Source: Martensiomyces pterosporus (lineage: Eukaryota > Kickxellomycota > Kickxellomycetes > Kickxellales > Kickxellaceae). From it: a DNA stretch of 52,820 nucleotides. A program made the translations under genes and the position numbers. The stretch is taken from contig MU604041.1 of NCBI GenBank assembly GCA_025201845.1, positions 1 to 52,820 on the forward strand. The letters are read 5' to 3'. Below, in pieces: positions 37,801 through 50,256 of the stretch. The notes below the pieces were generated by a model, which saw nothing but the letters and a program-made list of their open reading frames with translations, was not told where the DNA came from and made no database searches. The number at the start of each line of letters is the position of its first letter. The stretch's first letter is position 1.

Positions 37801-40800
37801 GGTGCTGGCGGTATATTCACAAAGACCCCAGATAGTGCGAGTGACTCAGCTGACCCCGCACTGGCGCTAGCAGACTCCAACACGACCTCTGGGGCACAGG
37901 GCAGCAGCAGCGGCAGCGGCAGCGATGGCGAGGCGCAGGGTGGCGACGCTAACGACGACGCAAGCTCGGTTGACGAGTTCTTTGAGACCTCCGATCAGAT
38001 AGACGAGGCCGAGTCGTCGGCCAAGCTGCGGCGCAAGAGGAATCGCGAGGCGCGCCGCAATATCGGCAAAGAGCCTGACCGGGTGACTGTGAGAGTGAAT
38101 TTTGCCGTCGACAACCTTGTGGGCTTCGTCTGGCGCACGCACACGGATGGCCGCGACGACCTGCATATCGCCGACATTGCCGTAACAGGCTTTGCCGTTG
38201 AGTGCAACAACCGGCCATTCGACTTGTTCGCCGACGTCACTATCCACCAGATCACCATCGAGGACCATCTGATGACCAACCAGGGCGGCCCTTTTGCAGT
38301 CCACACTGCTGATCTACTGGGCCCCGAGATCACTCAGCATATCTACGCGCTGACCTCGGATATTGCCCAGGCCGATGCAAATGGCGAGACGGGGAAGAAC
38401 TTGGTCGTGGTCAAGTACCACAGATGCCAGGCGGACCATCCGGAGTTTACAACCACGTACGAGTCCATCGGGCAGACCGTTGAGGTCGACATTTCGTACT
38501 TGGACCTGATGGTTGTGCGCAAGACTATACTGACGTCGTATGACTTTATTCTCAAGACATTCACTGACGAGAACAAGCCCATGGATCTGCCAAACCCAGC
38601 GGCTGCCACTGAACAAGCCGGTGCTGATTTGTCCAGCAGCCGTGCGGCTGAACAGGGCGGAAACACAACAGTCGCAGGATCGGTTGAATCGCTAATACAG
38701 GAGGCGCTCGATACTATTAGGGTCGACATCCGGTTCAAGGGAACCGACTTTGGGTTCTGCCACGACGACGGCACACCCATCGCCTTGCTCTCTGTCACAG
38801 CAGCCACGATGCGCGTAATGGTCACCCAACAGACCCTGCTCGAGGCGAAGATCGGGAGCATCACCCTTGCCGACCAGCTGGATCTTGTCCCCACGCAAAG
38901 CCTCATGAGCGCAGACGGCGAGTTCACCACAGGCACGCAGTTTCACCACCTGCAGCAGCAAAAGAAGCACCACCAAAGTGCTGATCCCAGCCGGCTTTTG
39001 CTCTATGTCAAGGGCGATGAGTTGGCCGATTTCAGGTACGAGACATTCGACCCCAAGTCGGCCAGCTACCCAGGCCACAACACGGCAATAACGCTCAAGG
39101 TGGGTGCTGCCCACATGGCCTTTGTCGAGCGACCCATTCGTGAACTGATGCTCTTCGGGTCGCGCTTCTCGGCCATGCACGGGCTGTTTGAGGCTGCGAG
39201 GCAGGCGGCTGCCCATGGGACTACCCAGCTGACGGAGGAGATGATGGGCGGGAGACAAAAGTACCACTTTGACATTTCAATGTCTGCGCCAGTGATAAGC
39301 TTCCCGAGAGACGGGTTCATGCCCTATTCGTCAGCAGCAGAGGGCTGGAGCCCTGGTGTGGACATGCTTGTGGCGCAGCCTGGAGAGCTGACGATTTCGA
39401 ACGAGTTCACGACTGTGAGGGAGGTCGGCAAGGACTGGGATGTCAACCACATTTCCTTGAGTTTGCGGCACATGGGCATCAAGACCGTGTTTGTCGTGGA
39501 GAGCGATGCCAGCGACCATGGCACGTTTGGGCAGCCGGGAGAGCAGGTGCTGCAGATCCTCGAGGACGTCGACTACAACATGGACATGCACATTCTCACG
39601 CAGGGCCATATCCCAGGATGCCCCAGACCTGTTACTGAGCTTATTGGCACGCTGAGCCCGATCAAGATGAAGCTCACCGAATACCAGTACAAGATGGCGT
39701 ACGACCTGTTAGGCGTGATTGGCCGCGTATTCGGCACCGATCCCAATGCACCCCTTGTTCCAGACCCGCTGATTAGCGACAGGTTGCTGGACCTGGCTGT
39801 GCTAAGAGAGAACCCAGCCACAAGCAAGGCGCAGGATACGCGGCAGGCATTGGCCAATCTGGGTCAGATTACGGAGCCTTCGCAGGTGAGCGAGGAGGAA
39901 GGCGCTGGGCTGTATGCGACGATGGACGTGTATGTGACCCTGTCGACTATCCAGCTGGAGCTGTTCCAGGGGAGTGGATTCCACATAGAGAACATTCAGA
40001 AGGCGTCATTTACGCGGGCGGATATCAATGGGCTTGCGGTCAAGTATCGGTCCAAGGCCAATGGCGACAGCAAGGCCGAGCTGTCCATCAATGCTGTGCG
40101 CGCTTATGACACAAGACCGGGGACTGAGAACCAGTTCACGCAGCTCATCAGCCCGACAATTGTCCCAAGACACGGAAGCTCGTCGTCGGCTGCCGGCAAG
40201 GGCACCGGCTCTGCGGCAGTAGAAGAGAGCGCCGAGTCTGCAACACACAACCATGCCAGCATGCACGCAATGGCCCGAGATACTCCGGTTGAGGAGGACT
40301 CCAGCAACCCACAGTTGATCTGCCACATCGATATGCGGCCCAACCAGGACATGGTCGTGCTACTCACCATGGACAGCCCGCGCATCGTCCTGGTTCTTGA
40401 CCACGCGTTCCTCCTTCTCGGATTCGCCACAAGCGTGTTCCCGCAGCAGCAGGACACCAGCACGCAGGTCCAAAGCGCAGCCGCAAATGCAGGCCCCATT
40501 GGCACAAGCACAGCTGGTGCCAGCAATAGCACGGGCGGGCTGATATACAAGCTGGATGTCCTGCACCCCGAGATCATCCTCCTGGCGAACCCCAAGAGCC
40601 GCTCGTCCGAGGCACTCATCCTCTCAATCAACCAGATAGTCCTGGCCCAGGAGGGCTTGTTCTGCGCCACAATGGACGAAATAGGCGTGTCCCTGTGCAC
40701 CATAGACAGGCGCCGCGAGACATCGCGAAGCGTCATGGATCCGTTCACCGTCATCACCACTGTGGACTCGCGGGTCACTCCGGGCGACCCGCAAAAGGGC

Positions 40801-43800
40801 ACGCAGACGCACTCGGTCACTGACGTGTCGGTGGATGTGGGCAGCCTGCTGCTGAGACTGGGGCTTAACGATATTATCCTGATGCTGGATATATTCAACA
40901 CGGCCATGGAGCTCATGTACAAGACGGACGGCCAAGCAGAACCAGGCGAGGACAGTAAGGGGAGGATGGCAGCCGTGCAGGCGGCTGGTCGCTACGCCCG
41001 CGCCACCGACACTGCTGTCTCGGCACCCGTGGGCCTGCGCCGGGCAGAAAGCAGCAGCGTGCGCGATTCGCCAGAGATCTCGACGCGGCCGTCCGCGCGC
41101 ATCATCAAGGAGACGATGCGCGCCACAGTTGCGTCTATGCGAATCGTCGTTATCCGCGACATGTTCGGCCTGCCGGTATACGCGTGCACCACGAAGGAGT
41201 TCCATGTGGACGTGACCGACTGGAGCATCAACATGCGAGTCCAGTCCGATCTCCAGCTGCAGGTGTCGTACTTCAACCGCAGAAACTCGCACTGGGAGCC
41301 CTTTGCCGAGCCCTGGAGATGCGCCCTCAACATGGTCACCGTCCAAGGCGAAGTGGAGGGCGAGAGCACACAGAAGATCGACATAAACTCGACTGATCGC
41401 CTGCACATCAACGCCTCGCACGCATTTATCGAGGAGACCCTTGGCCTCTTGGCGCAGTGGGGCGACGAAATGGAGAAGCACAAGAAGCAGCAGCAGGAGG
41501 GCAGCAAGCCAGTGGGTGAGCGGATGCCCTACGTGCTTATCAACCGCACCGGAATTGACTGCCACGTCTGGGTTGACCTGCCTGAAGGCGCTACGGCGAG
41601 ATCTGAGCGCATTGATACGGCGCCAGTGCTGCTGCGCGATGGCGAGAGCTTGCCATGGAGATTTGAGGACTGGAGGAGGCGGCGCGAGCAGCTTGAGGCC
41701 AAGTCGCATCACTTGGGCATACAGTTCGCTAACGGCCAGTGGGAATGGCTGCGCCGGGTACAGGTGGACAGGGAGGGCGTCAAGCACTACACGCTGCAGC
41801 CTCCAGCGGACGACATCCTGCATAGGCTGGCGGTGGAGGTCAAGCTCGATGCCGTCAACCTTGTCAAGAGGGTGGTTCTACGCAGCCCGCTTGTTGTCGA
41901 GAACCAGACGCGGGTGGCCATGGAGGTGTCCATGTGCGACTACCGCGGCGAGCTCAGGACGGACTCGGCCGTGATCCAGCCCGGAGAGGAGCTGCCCCTG
42001 CCGATCATGTTCTGCCACCAGTATGCAGTGCGCGCGCGCCCAGAGGCTGGGTTCGGATACGCGTGGAGCAGCCAGTATATCTATTGGCGCGACTTCCTGG
42101 GGCAGGATGCACGTACGGAGCTCTGCTGCCTGCCACACACGGCTGCTGAGTCTCTGAAGCACCGGTCGCCAAGTGCCGGCAACGAGACGTATGCGGGGGG
42201 CAGAAACAGCATCAGCGGCAGCGGCGCAAGGAAGGGCAGTGCAGTTGGCGCCGATGTGATGCCCTTCTACATCCACTTCAACGCCCTCTGCGATGCGCGC
42301 AACCCCTCGCTGTACAAGTACCCGTTCATGCGGCTGGTGATGACCCCACCGTTGGAGGTCGAGAACCTACTGCCGTACGCTATGAACATCTGCGTGATCG
42401 ACAAGACGGCGAACCGCAAGTGGGTGAGCTCGCTGCAGCGCGGCGGGATTTCGCCGGTCCACGCGGTGCAGCCGGGCCACTTGGTCCTGCTTACGATCCG
42501 CATTCCCGACGCGGGCTTCGATAACTGCGAAGGAACGATTATTGAAAGCAGCGACGAGGACGAGTACCCCACTGACAGCGACATGGTGATGACTGATCGC
42601 GATGGGCTCAAGTTGGCTCTAAAGATCCACCGCATGGACATCCCCAACTCCGGCGGTCGCTGCCGCCGCATCAGCATCTATGCACCCTACGTGATGGTCA
42701 ACCGAACTGGGCTCAAGCTCTACTACTCGAGCAAGAGCTTCTTCAAGGGCATCTCGGCCATCGCCGGCCAGAACGTCCACAGCAACAGCCCCCTGCCACC
42801 ATCCAGCAGCAGCCGTCCGGAAATGAACCGATCGCCGCCCAACGAGTTTATTCGCAGGCGCTCAGCCATGTCCAGCATCATCGACGACTACTCACTGGGG
42901 TCGCGTCCGCTGATGTTCTCGTTTGGCTCCTACGATTTTAGGAATAGGGCTCTGGTGCGGGTTTCTGACTCGGATTGGAGCCGGCCCCTGAGCTTTGACG
43001 CCCTGGGTAGCTCCTCTGAGTTCACGATTCCCTCGGCAGACAAGCTGTCCGACACGCACCTGGGCATTGAGATCGAGCCTGGGCGCGGCCGCTACTCGCA
43101 CACCCGTGTGGTGACGTTCTCGTCGCGATATGTGGTCAAGAACCTCACTGGAATGTGCCTGCAGTACCGCACTGTCTATAACACCAAGTCCTCGACGCTG
43201 CTGAACGACGGCGAGCGCCAGCCGCTCCATACCCTGCATCGCGCTCGGCGCCGCCTGCTGACTATTGCATGCGCCGGCGAGGATGGGGATGGGCACCCTG
43301 TGGCCAGTGTGAGGGATGCCGAGTGGTCGGCGCCATTCAGCATCGATGAGGTTGGCCGCGTGTTCATTCGCCTGCCGTCAAACAACGGAGAGGTTCTGGT
43401 CAAGATCGATATCATCATGGAGGGCGCCTGCCTGTTTGTCATCATGCAGCACGACGACCGCTACTGGCCCTACCGCATCGACAACCGCACGCAGGTGGAC
43501 ATCACCGTCTGGCAGCACAAGGAGAAGTCCCCCGACGACACACAGTCCAGCGAGGGCGGCACTGGGGGCATGCATCAGCGCAGCACGCTTGTAGGCGGCA
43601 ACATGCCTCCATCCGCTCTTCGCCCCGGGCCGACTGGAATTACCGAGCAGGGCACGCTGGTCAACGAGCTCACCGCGCCCCAGCTGGCAGCGATCGCCGA
43701 ACGCAAGTACACCATCAGGGCTGGCGAGTCGCTCGACTATGCATGGGATGTCCCGACTGCGACGCAGAAGCTGCTGGTGGTCAGCGCACAAGGCAGCACC

Positions 43801-46134
43801 AGACGGATCAGCCTGCAGGAGATCGGCGAGCAGCGGCCATTTGTCTACGGCAAACCGCCAGCGCCTCCAAGACGCGGAGCATCCTCCGCATCGGCTGCTG
43901 CGCAAGCGGCAAAGGCCATTGTGCACCACACGATGAATGTCGAGGTTGTGGCGTCTGGCCCGCAGCAAGTGCTCAGGCTCACCAGCTATGCACCGGAGAC
44001 TAGCCTCTATGCACCGCAGATATACTCTGCACAGTCGACCTCGTCCACAAGGGTCACGCGCTCGCCCACGGTCCAGTCGACCGCGTCCCTGGGCTCGTCT
44101 GCGGCCTCTACGCCGCGCAAATCCGGGACGGATGAGAGGTTCGAGGTGGTTGAGCCGGACGAGAAGACGAACTTTGTCTTTAGGTTCGGCTTGGAGGGCG
44201 GGATTGGCGTGTCGCTGATCAACAAGTACGCGAGCGAGATCCTGTTTGCCACGCTCTCGGACGTCGAGGTCAAGTTCACAGACTCGACATCCAACCAGAC
44301 AGGCAAGCTTACAATCAAGTGGATCCAAATCGACAACCAGATCTACGGCGCCCTCTACCCGATCGTCCTTTACCCTACCACGCTTGGGGTGTCGATGCCC
44401 GGCGTGTCCTCGCCGCCTGCCCTGCAAGCCGTCGTCGTGAGAGCCAAGGACAGCTCGTACGGCGTCGAGTACTTCAAGTACGCGTCTGTGCTGGCGCAAG
44501 AGCTGTCGCTGGAGCTTGACGAGGACTTCCTCTATGCGCTGCTGGACTTTGTCAAGTTCGATGTGCCTGGGTGGAACGGCGACGAGGGCGATGAGGAGAA
44601 CACGGGCGAGATTATGCTTGACTCGGATATCCCTGAGGTCAAGGCGTTCGATGAGGGGCTGCAGCTGTACTTTGAGTTCCTGCACATCCAGCCGTTCAAG
44701 CTGAACATCTCGTTTATGCGCACCCAGAGGTTGGACGTGGGCGGCGACCCAACCACGACCAGGTACCCGGCAGTTGCGTCGGCGGCGAATGCGGCGAATG
44801 CGCGCGCATACCAGAGGAACAACCCCAGCATTACCAGCTACAACCCCCAGTTGGCCATGGCTGGTGGCAACAGCGAGCAGACTGGCGAGGGCGTGGCAAG
44901 CACCTCGGGGATCGTTGCATATGCGACCAATGTGCTGACCATGGCTATCGGCAACATCAACGAGGCGCCCGTGTTCCTCAATGCGCTGATAATGCAGAAC
45001 GTCCGGGTCTCGCTGCCGATTCTTAGCGACCGCATGTACAAGCACTACTCGCAGGAGGTGTTCAACCAGGTGTACAAAGTGGTCGGCAGCGCCAACTTCC
45101 TGGGCAACCCCGTCGGCCTGTTCAACAACATCAGCTCGGGCGTTTCGGACTTCTTCTACGAGCCATACCAGGGCTTCGTCATGAGCGACCGGCCGCAGGA
45201 CTTTGGCTTTGGCCTTGCGCGCGGCACCGCTTCGCTCTTCAAGAAGACCGTGTTTGGGATGACCGACAGCTTCAGCAAGTTCACCGACAGCGTCTCGAAG
45301 GGCCTTTCGGCAGCCACGCTCGATCCCCAGTACCAGACCGAGCGCAGCCTCAACAGGGTGCGCAACAAGCCCAAGCACGCCATATACGGCGTGGCGAGGG
45401 GCGCCGAGTCGTTTGCCAAGAGCGTCGGGTCGGGGATCGCGGGCGTCGTCATGCGGCCGATCGAGGGTGCGGAGCAAGAGGGCGTGGGAGGCTTCCTCAA
45501 GGGCGTGGGCAAGGGCCTTGTGGGCGTGGTCACGAAGCCGATGATCGGCATGTTCGACCTGGCGTCCAACGTCACCGAGGGCATCCGCAACACCACCACC
45601 GTGTTTGAGCGCGACCTCGATCGCCAGCGCCTGCCGAGGTACATTGGCCGCGACGGCATTATTACCGTGTACTCGAGCCGTGAGTCGCTGGGCCAGGCGT
45701 GGATGCGCGAGCTGAACAAGGGCGCCTACGCGTACGACAACTACCTGGCGCACCTGGAGCTGCCGGGATCCGACATGGTTGTCCTGCTGACCTACCAGCG
45801 CTTGGTGATGTTCCGCAGGGCGAAGCCAGACGAGGCAGGGATGGCTGTGGGCGCAGCGGGGTCGTCGATGGAGACCGGAAACGCGACGGGCGCGATTGGC
45901 GTTAGCGCGGCGAATGCGTCGAAGGCGCAGGTGGAGTGGGAGCAGGAGATCAGAAGCCTGCATAGCATCCAGCTGGAGGCCACGGGCATTTCGCTTAAGC
46001 TCCCGGCCACGCCCGAGGGATATGTGCCGCCCGGCCCGTTCATCCCGATCTCCGACCCGCAGAGCCGCAGGTGGTTCTACAACAGGATCAAAGAGGCCGT
46101 CAAGGCACTGATAGACGACGGCAAGGAATACTGA
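34852..46134 (+). CDS. VPS13: VPS13 bridge-like lipid transfer protein
   Basis: A giant protein that moves lipids between membranes at organelle contact sites. There are three exons: 34852-34948, 35082-35159 and 35252-46134. Joins are in phase and read IWQ|GDVKLEKLRLK and IDVKE|GWLGTL, restoring the classic chorein N-terminus that opens MFEGVVATVLNRFLGNYVTN. Total 3685 aa (yeast 3144, human VPS13C about 3750). Domains: chorein_N (about 1-115), a long repeating beta groove (RBG), Ser/Gly/Asp-rich insertions (about 430-490, 935-980 and 1690-1720), the VAB adaptor-binding repeats at about 2150-3000 with repeated NRTG/NLTG turns (INRTGIDCHVWVDL, VNRTGLKLYYSSK, VKNLTGMCLQYR), a C-terminal ATG2_C/DH-like helical region (about 3330-3560, NPVGLFNNISSGVSDFFYEP), and a PH-like end (about 3580-3685). 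Start codons inside exon 3 would lose the chorein domain. The call is secure. Confidence 0.96.
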
Positions 46135-46220
46135 CCCGTGCTCTTCCCGCCATTTTCTCCATACATCGGCAGGTAGATATTATTACGATTGCTATTATTC
46201 CAGAAACAAAAAAAAATAGA

Positions 46221-48278
46221 TTATTCAGCGGGGAATGAGACAAACGAGCGAGCGAGGTTGCGTGCGCAAGCAACATTGAATATGCTCAGCTCGCTCTTAT
46301 CCACTGCGCCCGATGCTGCACTCGTGCCCTTTATCGGGAACGGCGACTGCACGAGTGTCTCTGCACACCGCATGAGCTCAAACGTATCGTCCGGACCGAA
46401 CACCAGGGCGTCGCCCTCGAGCAGCGGAATCGCATCAATGAGCAAGTCGGCGACGGCGTACTGCGGCGCGATCTCGCTGAGCAGGATCGAGAGCAGAATC
46501 CTTCCAGCCTCCACAAACTCGCCGGCCTTGTAGCACTCGTGGAAGTCCCTGTACCGCATCAGGAACTGCAGTCTATCGTGCTTGAGCCCCGACGCCACTA
46601 CGCTGTCGATGATCGGCCCGTACGTGAGCTTGCCCGACTGCAAGTACTGGTCCCACAGCTGGTCGCAGATTTGGCCTATGGAGCCTCTATCCGACACCTG
46701 TGCAAAATGGCCGATGGCCGCGCCCAGCCGGCCGCGCTGCCACTTTTGTCTCCCCAGCTGCCTGTGGATCCTATCTGCTGCCCTCTTGAGCTGGTACTTG
46801 TCGCACACACGGAGGACCTGCTGCGCCTTGCGATCCGAGTCGAGTGGGATCCGCATCGCGCACTCCTCCATGACGTGAATGCCGGCCTCGGAACTCGTGC
46901 CCAGGTAGTCCAGCCCGACGCGCCACAGGTTTTCGTGGCCCAGATACGACTCGCCCAAGGCAAGCAGGTAGTGCTCGCGCGGGTCGACAGCAAACACCCT
47001 ACGGCATGGCCCCAGGATGCTGATGTGGTCCATGAGGTCCACAATGTGCGCGGAGAGCCAGGGGTCAATCTGGTTGCAGTAAACAACAAACGAGGACAGG
47101 TCGTGGTTAAGCAGCGCAACGAGGGCACGGTCGCGCACGGAAAACTCCTCCGAGCGGAACTCCTGAACAATAGTGCCGGCTAAGCCAGGCAGTCTGTCTG
47201 CTTGCGCCGTGGGTTCGCTGTACAGCAGCGTGGCGCCCAGGATGTCCTGCCACGTCTCGCCCTCCGCGTATATGGCATCAGGATTCCCACGCATCACATC
47301 GGCGATGCTGTACAGGGGCTCGAGTGCCGGGTCATCAAACGACTCGCTGCCCTCGGGGAGCAGGCTTCCAATGGCAGTGATGGCGTTCTGCAGCTCCTCG
47401 TTCCACCTTCTCCAGCGCGCATTGAACGACCCCGCCGTCTCCTCGCTCGACACCAGCGGCATCTTCCTGGCCATGTCTGCAATCTCGCGTGCCCAGCGGG
47501 CGGCTGGCGACGAGAGGAGCCTCGACGTGGCGATGCTCTCCAAGATGTTGGCCAGAATCGACACGTGTCCGCGCACTACGAGCTTTTTCAGGTACGGCCA
47601 CAGCGCCTTGTTCTGCACCAGGGCATTGGCGTCTGGCTCAGCACCCATGATCGCCTCTGCCTCCTCCGCCAGTGGCGACGGGAAGTTCACATTGAGCCAC
47701 TCCATAAAGTGCGGCACGATGGAGCTGCTCAGGCCATGCGTGGCGGTCGTCAAGTAGATGATCTCCAGCAGGTGCCAGACGCACTGCATGGAGTGGAAAA
47801 CGTCCACTTCGCTCTGCACAAAATCCGTGGCCCGCTCTGCCTGCTGCAGCACCTTTATTTGCCTGACCATCGCCTCGCGGTACAGCGAGCTCATCCGCAC
47901 CAGGCTTTCGACGCTCACATCCACCCCGTCCGTCTCGCTTTCAGACGCCTGCATTATGCTCTGGAGCGCAAGGAATACCGCGTGGGTGTCGTTGACAAAC
48001 GGAAGGCGCTCATCGGGGACACCCAAATTCCCGCAAATGTGCACCTTTGTGTCTTGGTCGAACACCTGCACGTTGGTGCTCAGCGATTCGCGCGGGAGCT
48101 TTCCCTGAACGGCTACGGCTAGTTTGTTGTTGAGGGGGTGGATTGCGGCGGTAATTGTGCGATTCTGCTCGGCCCAGTCGGCCTGCCGCCCTGCGGGAAA
48201 GAGGCCCGGCGAAAGGTGTGCTGTGGGCTCTCGCGTGCGCGAAAGAATGAATCTGTCTGTTCCCTTTCGAGGTGCCAT
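46221..48278 (-). CDS. NUP85: Nucleoporin Nup85 (Y-complex)
   Basis: 685 aa starting at ATG 48278 (five more codons upstream lack an ATG). Nup85 is a structural subunit of the Nup84/Nup107 Y-complex of the nuclear pore, bound to Seh1. The N-terminus is beta-blade-like (ITAAIHPLNNKLAVAVQGK), then an all-helical ACE1 solenoid with typical family stretches: WPYLKKLVVRGHVSILANIL, LGHENLWRVGLDYLG, and near the end MRYRDFHECYKAGEFVEAGR with LLLS. Length and layout fit Nup85 (human 656, yeast 744). It is convergent with VPS13, with only 86 bases between stop codons. No intron. Confidence 0.9.
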   Translation of the reverse strand: MAPRKGTDRFILSRTREPTAHLSPGLFPAGRQADWAEQNRTITAAIHPLNNKLAVAVQGKLPRESLSTNVQVFDQDTKVHICGNLGVPDERLPFVNDTHAVFLALQSIMQASESETDGVDVSVESLVRMSSLYREAMVRQIKVLQQAERATDFVQSEVDVFHSMQCVWHLLEIIYLTTATHGLSSSIVPHFMEWLNVNFPSPLAEEAEAIMGAEPDANALVQNKALWPYLKKLVVRGHVSILANILESIATSRLLSSPAARWAREIADMARKMPLVSSEETAGSFNARWRRWNEELQNAITAIGSLLPEGSESFDDPALEPLYSIADVMRGNPDAIYAEGETWQDILGATLLYSEPTAQADRLPGLAGTIVQEFRSEEFSVRDRALVALLNHDLSSFVVYCNQIDPWLSAHIVDLMDHISILGPCRRVFAVDPREHYLLALGESYLGHENLWRVGLDYLGTSSEAGIHVMEECAMRIPLDSDRKAQQVLRVCDKYQLKRAADRIHRQLGRQKWQRGRLGAAIGHFAQVSDRGSIGQICDQLWDQYLQSGKLTYGPIIDSVVASGLKHDRLQFLMRYRDFHECYKAGEFVEAGRILLSILLSEIAPQYAVADLLIDAIPLLEGDALVFGPDDTFELMRCAETLVQSPFPIKGTSAASGAVDKSELSIFNVACARNLARSFVSFPAE

Positions 48279-48458
48279 TTTCACGACCTTCAAGCTGCAA
48301 AACGGGCTATTTGGTGTATAAAAACATGTATGAAGTAAACAAGGCGAGAGGAAGGGCCCTTTCTGGAATTGGGAGCGAAAATGTGAGGTGTGTCGTCGTG
48401 TTTGGAAGCACTTTCTCTTGATCCCCAGTGATCGGAGGATTACCTGCTTGCTGGGCGG

Positions 48459-48959
48459 TCAGTTCTCAACCCACGCGTTGGCCTCTCTTGCCCTCGCCTC
48501 CTCCTCCGGCGTGAAGTCGTTCTTGACGTTGAACGTGGCCCTGATCTCCTCGACGCTTTTGCCCTTCATCATCTGTGCCACCGTGTAGCTAGCGACATCA
48601 AGAAGGGGCTGGATGTCGAGGAAGTTTGCAGCCAGGATGATATCATAGAGGGTGCCCTGATCAACGCGGCAAAAGTCGTGGTCAAACTCATCCATCTGCT
48701 CAACCACCTTCCTAATGGCCTCCTCGCTGCTGTCGTTTGCAGCCGTGCCTTTTGGCGGTAAGCGCTTGAGCGGGTCGTTGCGGTGGTGTGTGCAGTACTC
48801 GATTATTTTTGTCAGGATCGGCCCGCTTACATTGGGGATTGGGATGGGGTCGTCGGTGTCGTTTATGTCTTCCAGCATGTTGCGGATGAGCCCGGATTGC
48901 TCAATGATGCTTCTTTCCACCTCGATGGTGGCGCCCTCTGCACTGATAAGCTTGACCAT
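48459..48959 (-). CDS. SKP1: SKP1, core subunit of SCF ubiquitin ligases
   Basis: 166 aa, start at ATG 48959. SKP1 links F-box proteins to cullin-1 and also acts in kinetochore and V-ATPase assembly. The N-terminal BTB/POZ fold MVKLISAEGATIEVERSIIE is followed by NDTDDPIPIPNVSGPILTKI and EYCTHHRNDP, then an acidic-poor linker, DFCRVDQGTLYDIILAANFL, and the F-box-binding C-terminus GKSVEEIRATFNVKNDFTPE ending NAWVEN. The frame extends upstream to 49121, but those residues are unrelated; a 3' splice site just before the ATG is possible, so a short upstream exon cannot be excluded. It is co-directional with NUP85. Confidence 0.96.
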   Translation of the reverse strand: MVKLISAEGATIEVERSIIEQSGLIRNMLEDINDTDDPIPIPNVSGPILTKIIEYCTHHRNDPLKRLPPKGTAANDSSEEAIRKVVEQMDEFDHDFCRVDQGTLYDIILAANFLDIQPLLDVASYTVAQMMKGKSVEEIRATFNVKNDFTPEEEARAREANAWVEN

Positions 48960-49332
48960 GTCTGCTCGGATTCCGGTGCTGTGAGTGAAAGGGATACTTG
49001 GAATGGATGTGTGGCTCCACCTGCCGCACGAATTTTTGGTGCTTTGGCGCTGTGCCATGAGCAAACGATGGTATGGCCAGCACATGTGACCTGCTGAGCG
49101 TGAACACTTGATAGTAGCCATGAAGATGCAGAGAACATGAAGATGCAGAGAACCGTTTGTTCACCACCCCCACCTGCTCGCTAGCACACGTATCTTTGCT
49201 GCCAGCCTAGCAACGTGAACACGCAGAGCCTCTTGAGCGCTGGGCTGCATTGCTAAACTTTTGCAGTTGTTATTTGCCATCGCTTGCGGCTGACCAGCTG
49301 GCTAACTAGAAAGCATGAGAGACAAGGGAAAG
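48960..49332. other. SKP1 promoter region and NmrA-gene 3' flank
   Basis: About 370 bases with no supported gene. A near-duplicated GAACATGAAGATGCAGAGAA motif lies at about 49118-49152. Confidence 0.5.
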
Positions 49333-50256
49333 CTAATGCCTGAGGTTTTCAGCAAGAACCTCATCGAATGGCGCAGGCTTGACTTCGCTGAGCTTGCTGT
49401 TATCGAACCCATTTGCGCCCCAGTCGACACGAGCACTGCCGGTGCCAATGACAATGTGAAGCTGGTTGGCAATCCACTGGCGGCTCACAGTGTTGTCGAC
49501 GTTTGCTGCAACCCGCTGCTCCAGGGACTCGATGGCCACATTTATGACAGTGCAAGTACTGCCAGTAGCCTTCCCAACGACAGCAACCCAGTCCTTGTAC
49601 GAGAGAGTGTAGTCAGCCACACGCGCAGTGGTGTTCTTGAACTGGTCGTAGCGCCTCAGGACAGCCAGAGCAAAACTGCCAATATTCCTGCGATGCGTGA
49701 ACGAAATCTTGTCGTCACCGCTGCCAGGGACACTAATCGTGTGCTTCCCACTGTCCCAGTTGTAGAAGGGGTTGACGAACTGGTCCGCAAACAGGCCATT
49801 GACAATGGATGTGTAGGAGAGGCTGGACTTTTCCAGAGCGTCTCTAACTGCGATCTTGGTTGCGTAGAACGGGAATCTGCGGATCTCGGGCTGTGAGAGG
49901 TCGTAGCCGAATTCTGACGGAAGGTACCACTGGACACCGGCCTTTTCGGCAGCAGCAATGATTGCAAATTGCTGTTGGAGGCCAGGGAAACCAGCGACAT
50001 TCAGAACGACCTGCTGTCCACGCAGAGCATCAACAAGGTCAGATTCGCTGTCGTAGTCAACAGCGCGGACGGAGAACTGAGGATAGCCTTTGACTTTCTC
50101 AAGAGCCTTGGCCTTGCTCTCCTTGCGTGTGAAAAGAGTCACCTAGAACTCGGATCCAGCCTGCTGGAATGCGTCGACGAAGAAGGAGCCCAGGCTGCCA
50201 GTACCGCCGATGAGCGCAATGTTCTTGAAGGTGGGGGTTGGGGCAGTAGAAGCCAT
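49333..50256 (-). pseudogene. NmrA/isoflavone-reductase-like NAD(P)-binding protein, interrupted by an in-frame TAG
   Basis: From ATG 50256 the frame encodes 37 residues with a perfect Rossmann start (FKNIALIGGTGSLGSFFVDA), then hits TAG at 50143-50145, then continues in the same frame as VTLFTRKESKAK for 269 more codons to 49333. The two halves together are a complete NmrA-like atypical short-chain dehydrogenase of about 307 aa, with YLPSEFGYD and FYATKIAVRDALEKSSLSYT as in isoflavone reductase and related fungal proteins. The stop sits where the loop and second beta strand should begin, so the dinucleotide-binding fold would be split. No frameshift or other lesion is present, and a TATA box lies upstream. 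A recent nonsense allele or a base-call error is most likely; readthrough is possible but has no supporting context. Members bind NADPH and act as reductases or redox sensors. Confidence 0.8.

Noticed and set aside
43378..45963. Minus-strand open frame of 861 codons antisense to VPS13
   Set aside because: It lies wholly inside the VPS13 exon and its product is Arg/His/Leu-rich without domains, as expected from the reverse strand of GC-biased codons.
49333..50256. Programmed stop-codon readthrough in the NmrA-like gene
   Set aside because: The TAG is followed by GTG, not by a known readthrough context such as CAA-TTA or CTA, so a mutation or error is the simpler explanation. Kept only as a testable option.
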